Below are positions 45,851 through 53,952 of a stretch of 64,000 nt of DNA, piece by piece; position 1 is the stretch's first letter; each line of letters opens with the position of its first letter. The stretch is from DASRFR01 sp035651455 (GTDB lineage: Bacteria; Acidobacteriota; Terriglobia; Terriglobales; Acidobacteriaceae). The position numbers and the translations under genes are program-made. The stretch lies in assembly GCA_035651455.1 (NCBI GenBank), contig DASRFR010000022.1, forward strand, positions 1-64,000. The letters run 5' to 3'. The notes below the pieces were generated by a model. That model was not told the origin of the DNA. It worked only from the letters and a program-made list of their open reading frames with translations, and did no database searches.

Positions 45851-47866
45851 TCAGAACTTGGTTCGCGAAACGCGGAAGGGAATCATGACCAACGCTTCAA
45901 TCGCGACCGGATTTCCATCCCGCGTTGCCGGACGGAAACGCCAGCGCGCCAGGGCAGTTCGCGCGTACTCATCCAGTCGTTCATCGATACTGCTCAACAC
46001 TTTTACGTCGCCCACGCTACCGTCGCTGTGAATGACGGCATAGAGCGTCACCGTTCCCTGCACGTTTTGCCGCATGAGTTCAATCGGGTAAGCCGGATCC
46101 ACCTTTTGCGTCGCGACCGGCGCCACCAGGTCGCCCGCTTGCTTCGTTTCCTTCAATTCCGCAAAGCGTATGATCCAGCTCCCGCCGCTTGAGTTAAGGT
46201 TGGGCATGTTGGCGGTCATCGAGTAGAAGCGTTTCACCCCAAAAACCTTGCGCTCGACTTCGCTGGCCCGCGCAGGATCCACAGGGGCTGCGCCATGCGT
46301 TTCAGGAACGCTGACCCGCGGCGGCGGGGTCAACGTCGCAAGCAGGTTGAAAGCAACGGTGTTATTCGAGGATGCATTCCCAGACTCGCCTGCCATCGCC
46401 GCATTTGCGGATGACGGCCCCGCGCCGACGTGAATGCCCGGCGGAACTCCCGCAATCGGCGCGTTACCGTTGCCCTCTCCTCGGCCATGGCCCGTGCCCG
46501 CCCCGGCGGCCGCCGCGCCGGCGCTTGCCGAAACCGACGGTGTACCCGCAGCGCCCGGCTTACCCTCGGGTATAGCGGAAAAGCTCCCGCGGCGATTCCC
46601 CTGCGCTATCTGGATCGGACCCTTTACGTCTGCAGGATGAATGCTGAGTGCAATGACTCGTCCGCTCGATGTTGCCGTGGCAGTCCCGCCCAACGACGGT
46701 GGGGGTGGCACTACCTGCGCTCCCAACGATTCCGTACCGTGTAAACGCCAAGCCCCGCGTTGACTCGCCGCCGAAAGATCTGGCGTCGGGGCAACCACCG
46801 TCCCTTGGTCAAATCCTACCCCGCTGGCTCCGCGTCGTGAGCCCGATACTGCCCGGGCCGACAACGGCACCTCCGGCGTGGGAGCCACAACTGTTCCGTA
46901 GCTCAAAGCACCGCCGCCGTATCCGCTGATCGCGCGTTGTTCCGACATCGGTAGTTGTGGAGCGGGGGCAACCACCGGACTATGCCCGATCGTGATATCC
47001 GCGATTCTGCGGCTGGTTGTGTTGAAAAGATTCGGGGCCGGGGCGACTACCTCCGTCCGCAATTCTGCCAACCCCGGAGTTCGTCCCGCTCCGCCAATCG
47101 CCGGTGCGGGTGCAACTGCCCCAGCCTGCATAACTGGTACACGGCGCTCGGAAGTTCGCCCTACGTCCGGTGTAGGAGCAATCACCTCGGACGCCATGCC
47201 GGGCAATTCGCGCTGCAACGTCGGTTTCACGTCGGGTGCAGGGGGCACGGCAGTCGTCGGTAAGGTCGGCATCGTCAAATCCCCGGCGGGGCGCGCCGTG
47301 GCTGCCATGGGTACCGGCAAATTCGTCGGGCTCCAGGCCACAATGTTTGGAAGCGCAACCTCGTGATCCAGTTTCACCTGCGGCGGCGTGATCACAGTCT
47401 GCTTGTGATTATCGGCCTCTGGAGGCACGGACAGAATCGGTTGCTTCGCGTATTCCGGATCCCCGCTCTGCGCCTTTGCCGGATGCGTGCCCGAATCGAT
47501 GGGTGGCAGGTACTCCGAAACCGGGTAGTAGATCACCTCCGAAGCGTCAAATGGAATCCGCGCCCGAGCTTCAATGGGATGGGGCCAGATCTGAATCAGC
47601 CACAACACAACTGCTAGTGCCGTCACATGCCCGATGCCCGATTCAAAGATCCGCCGCCACGGCAGTTTCTGCGAAACGAAAACGTCAGGCCAGAAATCGG
47701 CCGCCTCGACGTTGAAGCGCTCCCGGCGGCCTGCCCGAATCGACTCCGCCAGGTTTCCGGCAAACACCTTTCCCCAGGGTTCCAGCTCAATCAGCAGACG
47801 CGGTGGTGAAACCGGGTGAGCAGGCGGGGTTACTACAGATTTACCGAACCCAAGGCCGTTTGTCAT
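45851..47866 (-). CDS. TonB-family protein with long Pro/Ala repeat linker
   Basis: The open frame reaches 48154; I prefer ATG 47866 because the cytoplasmic part (L-L-I-E-L-E-P-W-G-K-V-F) begins soon after. ATG 47899 is an alternative and neither has a clear ribosome site. From 47866 the order is a cytoplasmic region (1-80) and one membrane helix (about 85-105), then a very long Pro/Ala-rich periplasmic linker with V-V-A-P-x-P repeats. A C-terminal TonB domain (about 575-671; D-P-A-Y-P-I-E-L-M, V-T-L-Y-A-V-I, A-L-A-R-W-R-F-R-P-A) ends it. It probably transmits energy to outer-membrane receptors. ExbB/ExbD are not adjacent. Confidence 0.82.
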   Translation of the reverse strand: MTNGLGFGKSVVTPPAHPVSPPRLLIELEPWGKVFAGNLAESIRAGRRERFNVEAADFWPDVFVSQKLPWRRIFESGIGHVTALAVVLWLIQIWPHPIEARARIPFDASEVIYYPVSEYLPPIDSGTHPAKAQSGDPEYAKQPILSVPPEADNHKQTVITPPQVKLDHEVALPNIVAWSPTNLPVPMAATARPAGDLTMPTLPTTAVPPAPDVKPTLQRELPGMASEVIAPTPDVGRTSERRVPVMQAGAVAPAPAIGGAGRTPGLAELRTEVVAPAPNLFNTTSRRIADITIGHSPVVAPAPQLPMSEQRAISGYGGGALSYGTVVAPTPEVPLSARAVSGSRRGASGVGFDQGTVVAPTPDLSAASQRGAWRLHGTESLGAQVVPPPPSLGGTATATSSGRVIALSIHPADVKGPIQIAQGNRRGSFSAIPEGKPGAAGTPSVSASAGAAAAGAGTGHGRGEGNGNAPIAGVPPGIHVGAGPSSANAAMAGESGNASSNNTVAFNLLATLTPPPRVSVPETHGAAPVDPARASEVERKVFGVKRFYSMTANMPNLNSSGGSWIIRFAELKETKQAGDLVAPVATQKVDPAYPIELMRQNVQGTVTLYAVIHSDGSVGDVKVLSSIDERLDEYARTALARWRFRPATRDGNPVAIEALVMIPFRVSRTKF
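46686..47190 (-). repeat. seven V-V-A-P-x-P repeats in the TonB linker
   Basis: Units read V-I-A-P-T-P-D-V, A-V-A-P-A-P-A-I, V-V-A-P-A-P-N-L, V-V-A-P-A-P-Q-L, V-V-A-P-T-P-E-V, V-V-A-P-T-P-D-L and V-V-P-P-P-P-S-L. They are spaced roughly 20-30 residues apart, usually with an R-R or S-x-R element between. They probably form a stiff spacer across the periplasm. Confidence 0.7.
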
Positions 47867-48107
47867 GAAAACCAACGCGAGCGGGACAAAGTAGTTCATT
47901 ATAACTTTCGTCGGGCAAAGCTCCCACCTCCTTCTCTCGGGCCGATTCTCGGCAGGAGTAGAATCCGGGCTGTTCTTCAAGGTCCCGCTGAAGCGTGTAC
48001 ATGGATGAAAATCAGGACTTTGCCTCAGAATGGCAACAAGGCAAAGGCAGCGCTTCCGGTAAGATGACCTTGACCCGCATCCAACATCAGTGAGGCTGGA
48101 GTCCCCG

Positions 48108-48611
48108 GTGAATAAATTGGTCATTTCGCTTCGCGCAGTTTTCATGTTCGCCACGCTCGCTGCTCTTGCATTCGCACAACAGCCGGGCTCTGCTCCCGCG
48201 CCGCCAAACCCCTCATCTGCCGATTACTCCGGGATGTACAGTTTTCTGCAGGACGGCGAATTTGTGCAGGTCACCGTTGAAGACCAGGGACGCCTCACCG
48301 GTTTCGTCTCCCGCTACGGCGATCTGGAGAGCGATCGCGGTGCCTTCCTCGATCACTTTTTCAAGAACGGCAAACTCGACGGCAATCGACTCGCCTTCAC
48401 CACCGAGACGGTTCACGGGGTCTGGTTTGATTTCAAAGGCGTGCTGGAGCGGGGGGCCGGCAAGAATCCCGGCGATGAGAACTACTACGTGATTCGCGGA
48501 AGCTTGACGCAGTACACCATCAGCAACGATAAAACTTCGACTCGTACCCGCGAGGTCGCCTTCAAATCATTTCCCCGCGACATGGTACCGGCGCCGCGTA
48601 AGCACGACTGA
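48108..48611 (+). CDS. secreted hypothetical protein
   Basis: GTG 48108 has GGAG at good spacing; an earlier in-frame GTG at 48090 does not. The 167 residues begin with a signal peptide (about 1-23, A-F-A-Q). A compact beta-rich domain follows: Y-S-G-M-Y-S-F-L-Q-D-G-E-F-V-Q-V-T-V, G-R-L-T-G-F-V-S-R-Y-G-D, and a W-F-D-F-K-G strand. The pattern suggests a small barrel, reminiscent of lipid- or ligand-binding folds. Family and function are not recognised. It is divergent from the TonB-family gene. Confidence 0.65.
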   Translation: MNKLVISLRAVFMFATLAALAFAQQPGSAPAPPNPSSADYSGMYSFLQDGEFVQVTVEDQGRLTGFVSRYGDLESDRGAFLDHFFKNGKLDGNRLAFTTETVHGVWFDFKGVLERGAGKNPGDENYYVIRGSLTQYTISNDKTSTRTREVAFKSFPRDMVPAPRKHD

Positions 48612-48705
48612 GCAAACCTGCGCTTTTCTCCAGCTTGGATGCTTTTTAATGATGCCTTGTTTTGTCGCGAATGGGACCGGATTACTTCGTCCGGAAGGGG
48701 CCGAA

Positions 48706-49236
48706 TTAGGCTAACTTCGCCCCTCCCGAGGTTCTCCTGGCTTCGGCTAGCTTCTTCTCCAGCCAGTCGCTATGCCCGGTTTCGAATTCGACGAATTCCG
48801 AGTACAGAGCCCGAAGTTCGGCATCCTGGGTGATCTCTGCTAACTTGGCGTAAAAACGGGTTGCGCTCTGCTCCGCTCCCGCCGCTACTTGCAGCGCCAT
48901 TTCGCGCGGCGTCCGCCCGACTTTCAGTTTGGCGAAGGTAAAGATCTCGCCATTTTCCAGCCGTGGCAATTCGATGATGTCGGTAATGTCCTCTTCGGTC
49001 ACCGAACAAGGACGCGTCCCGTAGCGGTCGAAGTAGCGCTTTTGCAGCAGGGTGCCGTGTCTGCGTTCTTCGTTCGCCATGTCCCAGAACGCTGCCGCAA
49101 TCTCCAGCGACTCAGGATCGCGGAATTCGGCGAACATCTCCGCGAACTGATGATAAATATCGGCATTCCGCTCTTCGATGAAGATGGCCACGTGCAAGGC
49201 TTCCTGCACGCTCAGTTGGGCGAAGTCGCGCTTCAT
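48706..49236 (-). CDS. ferritin-like / rubrerythrin-type diiron protein
   Basis: GGAG six bases before ATG 49236 favours this start (176 residues) over 49275. A four-helix bundle is indicated by carboxylate-rich motifs: F-I-E-E-R-N-A-D-I-Y, A-N-E-E-R-R-H in helix 2, A-A-G-A-E-Q-S-A in helix 3 and E-F-V-E-F-E-T-G-H in helix 4. That is the E-x(n)-E-x-x-H ligand layout of ferritin-like proteins. No rubredoxin domain is present. The likely role is iron or peroxide handling. Confidence 0.85.
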   Translation of the reverse strand: MKRDFAQLSVQEALHVAIFIEERNADIYHQFAEMFAEFRDPESLEIAAAFWDMANEERRHGTLLQKRYFDRYGTRPCSVTEEDITDIIELPRLENGEIFTFAKLKVGRTPREMALQVAAGAEQSATRFYAKLAEITQDAELRALYSEFVEFETGHSDWLEKKLAEARRTSGGAKLA

Positions 49237-49350
49237 GGAGAGCTCCGGGCGCATTCGACGGCGCTTCTCCAGCATAGCGTTTTCACGAAAACTTGGGTAT
49301 AGGAATCGCGCTACCGCGGCGGGCAGCAGCCCGCTTGGTTCCGATTTGGA

Positions 49351-49626
49351 TCAATGTGCAGATGAATACGCGGCCCGGCCGATCGCGCCATTCTCCACAT
49401 CGCCTGCGGCGGATGCATCGCGCCGCACCAGGGTCACGATGCCGTTTTCCACTACCACTTTCAGGCTCATACTGCACCGCCCGCACAGCCAATAGTGCTC
49501 TACCGTTTGCCGCGAAGCATTCTCGCCTGCCTGTTCTGCTGTTGCTGTGAGGACATGAAACACCTGACCATCCCGCATGTAACGGAACGGCGCCTCACAA
49601 TGAGGATTAAGACACTTCGAGAGCAC
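49351..49626 (-). CDS. small zinc-ribbon-like hypothetical protein
   Basis: The start is GTG 49626, with GGAGG five bases upstream; the open frame to 49710 has no such site. The 91-residue product has C-x4-C near the start (C5, C10) and C-x2-C in Y-W-L-C-G-R-C (C48, C51), which could bind one zinc ion. Between them lies a basic/aromatic strand (F-R-Y-M-R-D-G-Q-V-F-H-V). No known family assigned. The same small-protein layout in the next gene suggests a local group of Cys-containing proteins. Confidence 0.65.
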   Translation of the reverse strand: MLSKCLNPHCEAPFRYMRDGQVFHVLTATAEQAGENASRQTVEHYWLCGRCSMSLKVVVENGIVTLVRRDASAAGDVENGAIGRAAYSSAH

Positions 49627-49732
49627 AAAGGCCTCCAGATTAGATCTCAGCCACTGACACCTGGCGCCGGCCAGTCTGGGAGGAGCCGGCGTTTTCAATA
49701 CCCGGTTCACTTACCTGGACAACAGCCTGCGC

Positions 49733-50116
49733 CTAGTCCGCTACCGCCTTTTGCGCGGCCCGTTCCGCTTCCAAACGCTTAATGGTTGACCGCAGCCAGT
49801 TGCGCACCGCGTCTTCAAGTTCCACCTGGTTGTACTGCCGCTCCATGCTGTCGACGGTCTCCCCTTCCTTGTTTAAGGGAATGAAGTGACAGGGAACGTC
49901 CTGCTCCAGGGAATGTACCGGGACCAGGTCGGTCAGGACGCATTCGCTGCACGGGTGCGGACGATCCGGCTCGTTGAAATTAAGGCAGCTCAACGAATCT
50001 CGGAAAATTGCCGTCGGCTTCCACGGAGTACGCACCGAGCGCCCATATCCGCCCTGTTCGAGAAAGCTCAATTCGAACTTCAGCACCTCCAGCAAGTCGC
50101 GCTTATCTTCCGACAT
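49733..50116 (-). CDS. hypothetical protein with CxxC
   Basis: GGGAGGT precedes ATG 50116; the frame continues to 50293 without support. The 127 residues show L-K-F-E-L-S-F-L-E-Q-G-G-Y-G-R-S, then S-C-L-N-F, H-P-C-S-E-C and V-P-C-H-F-I-P. That gives four cysteines that may bind a metal. A helical C-terminus (V-R-N-W-L-R-S-T-I-K-R-L) follows. I do not recognise a named domain. A further short frame overlaps upstream at 50080-50289. Confidence 0.65.
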   Translation of the reverse strand: MSEDKRDLLEVLKFELSFLEQGGYGRSVRTPWKPTAIFRDSLSCLNFNEPDRPHPCSECVLTDLVPVHSLEQDVPCHFIPLNKEGETVDSMERQYNQVELEDAVRNWLRSTIKRLEAERAAQKAVAD

Positions 50117-50289
50117 GTCGCACCTCCCGTGCCTATTCCGCGCAACGGGTAGTACTCCCCGCCCGAGAACAGGACCATTCTGGGACCCTGCCGTACCTCC
50201 ATGCTGTGACATCGCGCACTGCCCTCGGTGACATCGATCACGATCCACTCGCGGCATCGGCAAAATCGGCCTTCTTGCGTCGCCGCCAC
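50080..50289 (-). CDS. possible small Cys-containing protein
   Basis: A 69-codon frame (C-R-C-R-E-W-I-V-I-D-V, S-M-E-V-R-Q-G-P-R-M-V-L-F) overlaps the start of the previous gene by 37 bases. It might be a translated short protein of the same group or merely the leader region. No clear ribosome site was found. Confidence 0.3.
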   Translation of the reverse strand: MAATQEGRFCRCREWIVIDVTEGSARCHSMEVRQGPRMVLFSGGEYYPLRGIGTGGATCRKISATCWRC

Positions 50290-50375
50290 CCACGGCTTTT
50301 TAGCTGTTTTGTGACCTGCCTCACAGCCCAGCGTCGGGTACCGGAATTAGCTTCGAGACAGAACAGGAGAGAGCC

Positions 50376-50825
50376 ATGCTGAGCACTTATTCCTACCACG
50401 TGACCACCCACTGGACCATGCACAAGCGCGGCATCGTCGAAGCCGAATCCATCCCGCGCACCATCAATTTCGCAGCCCCTCCTGAGTTCGGCGGAGAGCC
50501 CGGCCTGTGGACCCCGGAACATCTCCTCCTGGCGTCCGTTTCCACCTGCTTCGTCTCCACTTTTCGAGCTGTGGCCGAAGCCTCCAAGCTGGCTTTTTTC
50601 GGGGCCGAAGTCGAGGTCGACGGCAAAATCGAAAAACTCGAGGGCGGGTTCCGCTTTACCAAGATCGTGCTCAAGCCCAGGGTGACGATTCACGAGGAGA
50701 AAGATCGCGAACGCACGGGACGCCTGCTTGAGAAATCCGAGCGCGCATGCCTGGTTTCACGCTCGTTGAATTGCACCATCGTTCTCGAGCCCACGATCCT
50801 CGTCGAGGCGCCTGTTGGCGTCTGA
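50376..50825 (+). CDS. OsmC-family peroxiredoxin-like protein
   Basis: GGAGAG sits upstream of ATG 50376. The 149-residue protein has the OsmC fold with the two redox cysteines in S-V-S-T-C-F and S-R-S-L-N-C (about 58 and 132). The preceding P-E-H-L-L-L-A-S block is typical. It reduces organic hydroperoxides in the cytoplasm. It is divergent from the small Cys-protein genes and near a ferritin-like gene, so an oxidative-stress context is plausible. Confidence 0.9.
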   Translation: MLSTYSYHVTTHWTMHKRGIVEAESIPRTINFAAPPEFGGEPGLWTPEHLLLASVSTCFVSTFRAVAEASKLAFFGAEVEVDGKIEKLEGGFRFTKIVLKPRVTIHEEKDRERTGRLLEKSERACLVSRSLNCTIVLEPTILVEAPVGV

Positions 50826-50938
50826 CCTGCGGCTCTGACCATTGACGGCTCAGTCGAGTTCAAGTTATCTCTAACAGGGGTTGTCGCTTCCGTCGGCGCG
50901 ATAGCTCATCATCTAGAGCTGCTTCTCGACTGCCTTGC

Positions 50939-51700
50939 ATGCGTTTGAAAAATAAGACCGCGCTCATCACCGGAGGCACTTCGGGCATCGGCGAAGCCAC
51001 GGCGATTCTCTTTGCCGGAGAAGGCGCCAAGGTCGCCATCACCGGACGCAATCAGGCGCACGGAGAGTCCGTCATCGCCGCCATCCGTCAGGCCGGCGCA
51101 GACGCAATCTTCCTTCGCTCCGATGTGACCAAGGCCGAAGACTGCCGTAGCGCCATCGACGAAACTATCCGAGCCTTCGGCCGTCTCGACATCCTCTTCA
51201 ACAACGCCGGGGTTTTCTACGCCCACACTGCGCTCGATTGTTCAGAGGAAGAATGGGACGCGCAGATTGACATCAATCTCAAAGGCACATTCCTCATGTC
51301 GAAATACGCGCTGCCCGGCATGATTGCGCAGCGCAGCGGCGTTATCATTAACAACAGCTCCGGGTGGGGGCTGGTCGGCGGCGATAAGGCTGTCGCCTAC
51401 TGTGCCTCCAAAGGCGGCGTGGTCCTCATGACCAAGGCCATGGCCATTGATCATGGACCGCAGGGCATTCGTGTCAATTGCATCTGCCCGGGAGACGTCG
51501 AGACCCCAATGCTTCCCGAAGATGCACGCCTGCGCGGACTTGATTGGAATACATACATCGCCGGATGTGCCAACCGTCCTCTGGGACGCGTCGGTACCGC
51601 CGAGGAAATCGCCAAGGCCGTGCTCTTCCTGGCTAGCGATGATTCCTCCTTCATGACCGGCGCAGCCTTAGTCGTGGATGGCGGTGGCACGGCGGACTGA
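50939..51700 (+). CDS. SDR-family oxidoreductase
   Basis: The 253 residues form a classical short-chain dehydrogenase. T-G-G-T-S-G-I-G is the cofactor loop, N-N-A-G follows, and the catalytic Ser lies in N-N-S-S-G-W. The Y-x-x-x-K pair is in Y-C-A-S-K. C-P-G-D-V-E-T-P-M and the terminal V-V-D-G-G-G-T-A complete the family pattern. An Arg after beta-2 (T-G-R-N) suggests NADP. The substrate cannot be inferred. Confidence 0.92.
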   Translation: MRLKNKTALITGGTSGIGEATAILFAGEGAKVAITGRNQAHGESVIAAIRQAGADAIFLRSDVTKAEDCRSAIDETIRAFGRLDILFNNAGVFYAHTALDCSEEEWDAQIDINLKGTFLMSKYALPGMIAQRSGVIINNSSGWGLVGGDKAVAYCASKGGVVLMTKAMAIDHGPQGIRVNCICPGDVETPMLPEDARLRGLDWNTYIAGCANRPLGRVGTAEEIAKAVLFLASDDSSFMTGAALVVDGGGTAD

Positions 51701-51815
51701 GTCGTTGACGAATTCATCCGCCACTGGCTCGCTCTCCCCCTCGCATCGCTTTGCAGTCTTCATTGGCCGGCTAGCTTTTTTGCTACAGTAGAGAGCGGTT
51801 CATGCGTACTGCTCA

Positions 51816-53156
51816 GTGCCGATCTCTACCTCAATTCGTAACCGCACTCGTTCTCATGAATGGTTTGACAGTGCGCAGAGATTTCTCGTCGAGGGTGTGA
51901 ACTCGCCTTCCCGAGGCGCCGCCGTTTATGAGCACGGCCCCATCGTTCTCGAGCGCGGCCAGGGCTCGCACGTCTGGGACGCCGATGGCAACCAGTACAT
52001 CGATTTCATGATGTCGTTCGGCGCGCTCATTCAGGGCCATGCCCATCCTAAGATCGCGGAAGCTGTCACCCAGGCCATTGCTACCGGTTCTCATTTCGCC
52101 GCCGCCACGCCCGCGGAACTGGATGCCGCGGAACGCTTCTGCCGCTGCGTGCCCTCCGCAGAAGTGGTTCGTTTCGCGAATACCGGCAGCGAAGCCACCA
52201 TGCTCGCCCTGCGCCTGGCGCGCGCCCATACCGGCCGCACTAAGTTCCTGAAATTCGAAGGCCACTATCACGGCTGGTACGATCCGTATCTCCTCAACAG
52301 CCATACCCATCCTCCCGAGCAGCTGGGACCGCCGGAACTTCCTTCGCGCATCCCGGATTCAGCAGGAATTCCTGCCGGCACCTTTGACGACGTCATACTT
52401 GCGCCCTGGAACGATGAGCCCACTCTCGAGCGCATCATGCGCCAGCATGGCAGGGAACTGGCCGCCGTGATCACCGAACCCATCATGGCGAACATGGGCT
52501 GCATTCCCCCGCGTCAGGGCTATCTGCACGCGATTCGTAAGCTCACGCGCGAAAACGGGGTCCTCTTCATTCTCGACGAAGTCGTCACCGGCTTTCGCTA
52601 CGCTCTCGGAGGTTGCCAGGAATATTACGGTGTTCATCCCGATATCAGCACCTTCGGCAAGGCTCTCGGCGCCGGTTTCCCGGTCGGTGCTGTCGCCGGA
52701 CCGCGCGCCATTCTCGACCGCATGCGGTGGGGCAGCGGCATGGTTTTGCACTACGGCACCTTCAACGGCCACCGCCTCACCATGAAGGTGGTCGCCGCGA
52801 ATCTGGATCTGCTCTCCTCGGACGGTGTGTACGCGCGCTTGCATGCCATTGGCGATGCAGCGATCTCCGGACTCCGCGATATATTCCGCCGCCGCAAGAT
52901 CGAAGCCCTCGTGCAGGGCTTTGGCCCCATGTTCCAGATCTACTTCACCGGTCGCGACGCCATTCACGATTACCGTGATTACTCCCGCTACGTCGATTCG
53001 CAACGGTACTCCCGCTTCGTACACGGTTTGCTCGAAGCCGGCATTTATATGACCCCGTCCAACGGCCTGCACTGGATCATCTCCACTGCGCACACCGAGA
53101 AGGATGTAGAGGTCCTGCTGCAAACTGCCGATCAGGTGTGCTCGCGCCTCGCATGA
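51816..53156 (+). CDS. class III aminotransferase, glutamate-1-semialdehyde aminomutase-like
   Basis: GTG 51816 is the start of the longest family-like frame, but it lacks a good ribosome site. The 446 residues resemble HemL: V-N-S-P-S-R-G, N-T-G-S-E-A-T-M, H-Y-H-G-W-Y-D and D-E-V-V-T-G-F-R, with the PLP lysine in F-G-K-A-L-G-A-G. HemL forms 5-aminolevulinate; many acidobacterial relatives act on other amino substrates. Its stop overlaps the start of the ProC-like gene (ATGA), pointing to a shared pathway not obviously tetrapyrrole synthesis. Confidence 0.8.
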   Translation: MPISTSIRNRTRSHEWFDSAQRFLVEGVNSPSRGAAVYEHGPIVLERGQGSHVWDADGNQYIDFMMSFGALIQGHAHPKIAEAVTQAIATGSHFAAATPAELDAAERFCRCVPSAEVVRFANTGSEATMLALRLARAHTGRTKFLKFEGHYHGWYDPYLLNSHTHPPEQLGPPELPSRIPDSAGIPAGTFDDVILAPWNDEPTLERIMRQHGRELAAVITEPIMANMGCIPPRQGYLHAIRKLTRENGVLFILDEVVTGFRYALGGCQEYYGVHPDISTFGKALGAGFPVGAVAGPRAILDRMRWGSGMVLHYGTFNGHRLTMKVVAANLDLLSSDGVYARLHAIGDAAISGLRDIFRRRKIEALVQGFGPMFQIYFTGRDAIHDYRDYSRYVDSQRYSRFVHGLLEAGIYMTPSNGLHWIISTAHTEKDVEVLLQTADQVCSRLA

Positions 53157-53941
53157 AAGCGACTGTATTCCTCGGAGGAGGGCGGATCACGACCGCCTTG
53201 TTAGCGGGCCTTCGCCTTGCCGGTTACGACAAGCCCATCGTCGTGCACGATCGCAACCCCGGTAAGCTGCGCCAGCTGCGCCGCCAGTATCGCGTGGTTA
53301 CCGAACTCAATCTTCCTCGCGCCGTCGCGCAAGCCGGCGTCTTGATCCTCGCCGTGCGCCCGGATTCCGTGAGCGATGTCCTCTTGGACCTCCGCGACAA
53401 AATCAAGGTCCTCGTCGTCGGTGTGAGTCTCGCCGCGGGTATTCCGCTCGCGCAGCTGCGAAAGAAATTGCCCATAAGCTGGGTGCGCGCCATGCCAAGC
53501 CCGGTCTGCCGTTCCGGTCGCGGCCTCACCGCGCTCACCTTTGCCAACGATTACCCCGCTGCCTCACGAAAACAGGTTCGCGAATTCTTCCGAAGGGTGG
53601 GCGCAGTCCTGGAAATCCCCGAGTCCCGCTTCGACGCTTTCACCGTGACCTATTCTTCCAGTCACGGCTATCATGCGCTGGCTACGCTATCCTCAGCCGC
53701 GCAGAAGCTCGGACTCGACCGCAAAACCGCACTGGCGGCCGCAGCCCACGCATTGGCGGACGGCATTTTGTCATGGAGAGAAGGCGGCCTATCCCTTGAA
53801 GAGCTCCTGCAGGAAGCCGTTACGCCCGGCGGTATTGCCGCTGCCGTGACGTCCACTATGGATCGCCGGAATTATAGGCAGGCCGTTGAAGCCGGTTTGC
53901 GTGCTGGCCTGGCTCGCGCCCGCGCGAATGCGCGCAGGTAA
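53153..53941 (+). CDS. pyrroline-5-carboxylate reductase-like protein
   Basis: ATG 53153 overlaps the previous stop; similarity begins immediately (F-L-G-G-G-R-I-T-T-A-L-L). The 262 residues comprise a Rossmann domain and the helical dimerisation domain with the ProC signature R-A-M-P-S-P and V-T-P-G-G-I. ProC reduces P5C to proline with NADPH. The coupling to a HemL-like aminotransferase could mean a cyclic imine made by the aminotransferase is reduced here. That is inference; a housekeeping ProC is the simple alternative. Confidence 0.8.
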   Translation: MKATVFLGGGRITTALLAGLRLAGYDKPIVVHDRNPGKLRQLRRQYRVVTELNLPRAVAQAGVLILAVRPDSVSDVLLDLRDKIKVLVVGVSLAAGIPLAQLRKKLPISWVRAMPSPVCRSGRGLTALTFANDYPAASRKQVREFFRRVGAVLEIPESRFDAFTVTYSSSHGYHALATLSSAAQKLGLDRKTALAAAAHALADGILSWREGGLSLEELLQEAVTPGGIAAAVTSTMDRRNYRQAVEAGLRAGLARARANARR

Positions 53942-53952
53942 CAAAAACACTT

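Noticed and set aside
48000..48154. N-terminal extension of the TonB-family frame to 48154
   Set aside because: It overlaps the divergent secreted-protein gene, and its sequence is Cys/Arg-rich and not family-like.
51801..51815. 15-base match CATGCGTACTGCTCA at 11580 and 51801, both upstream of genes
   Set aside because: A few chance 15-base matches are expected in a window of this size, and the flanks do not match.
53138..53152. Earlier start for the ProC-like gene
   Set aside because: The similarity begins at 53153, where the ATGA overlap is typical of coupled genes.
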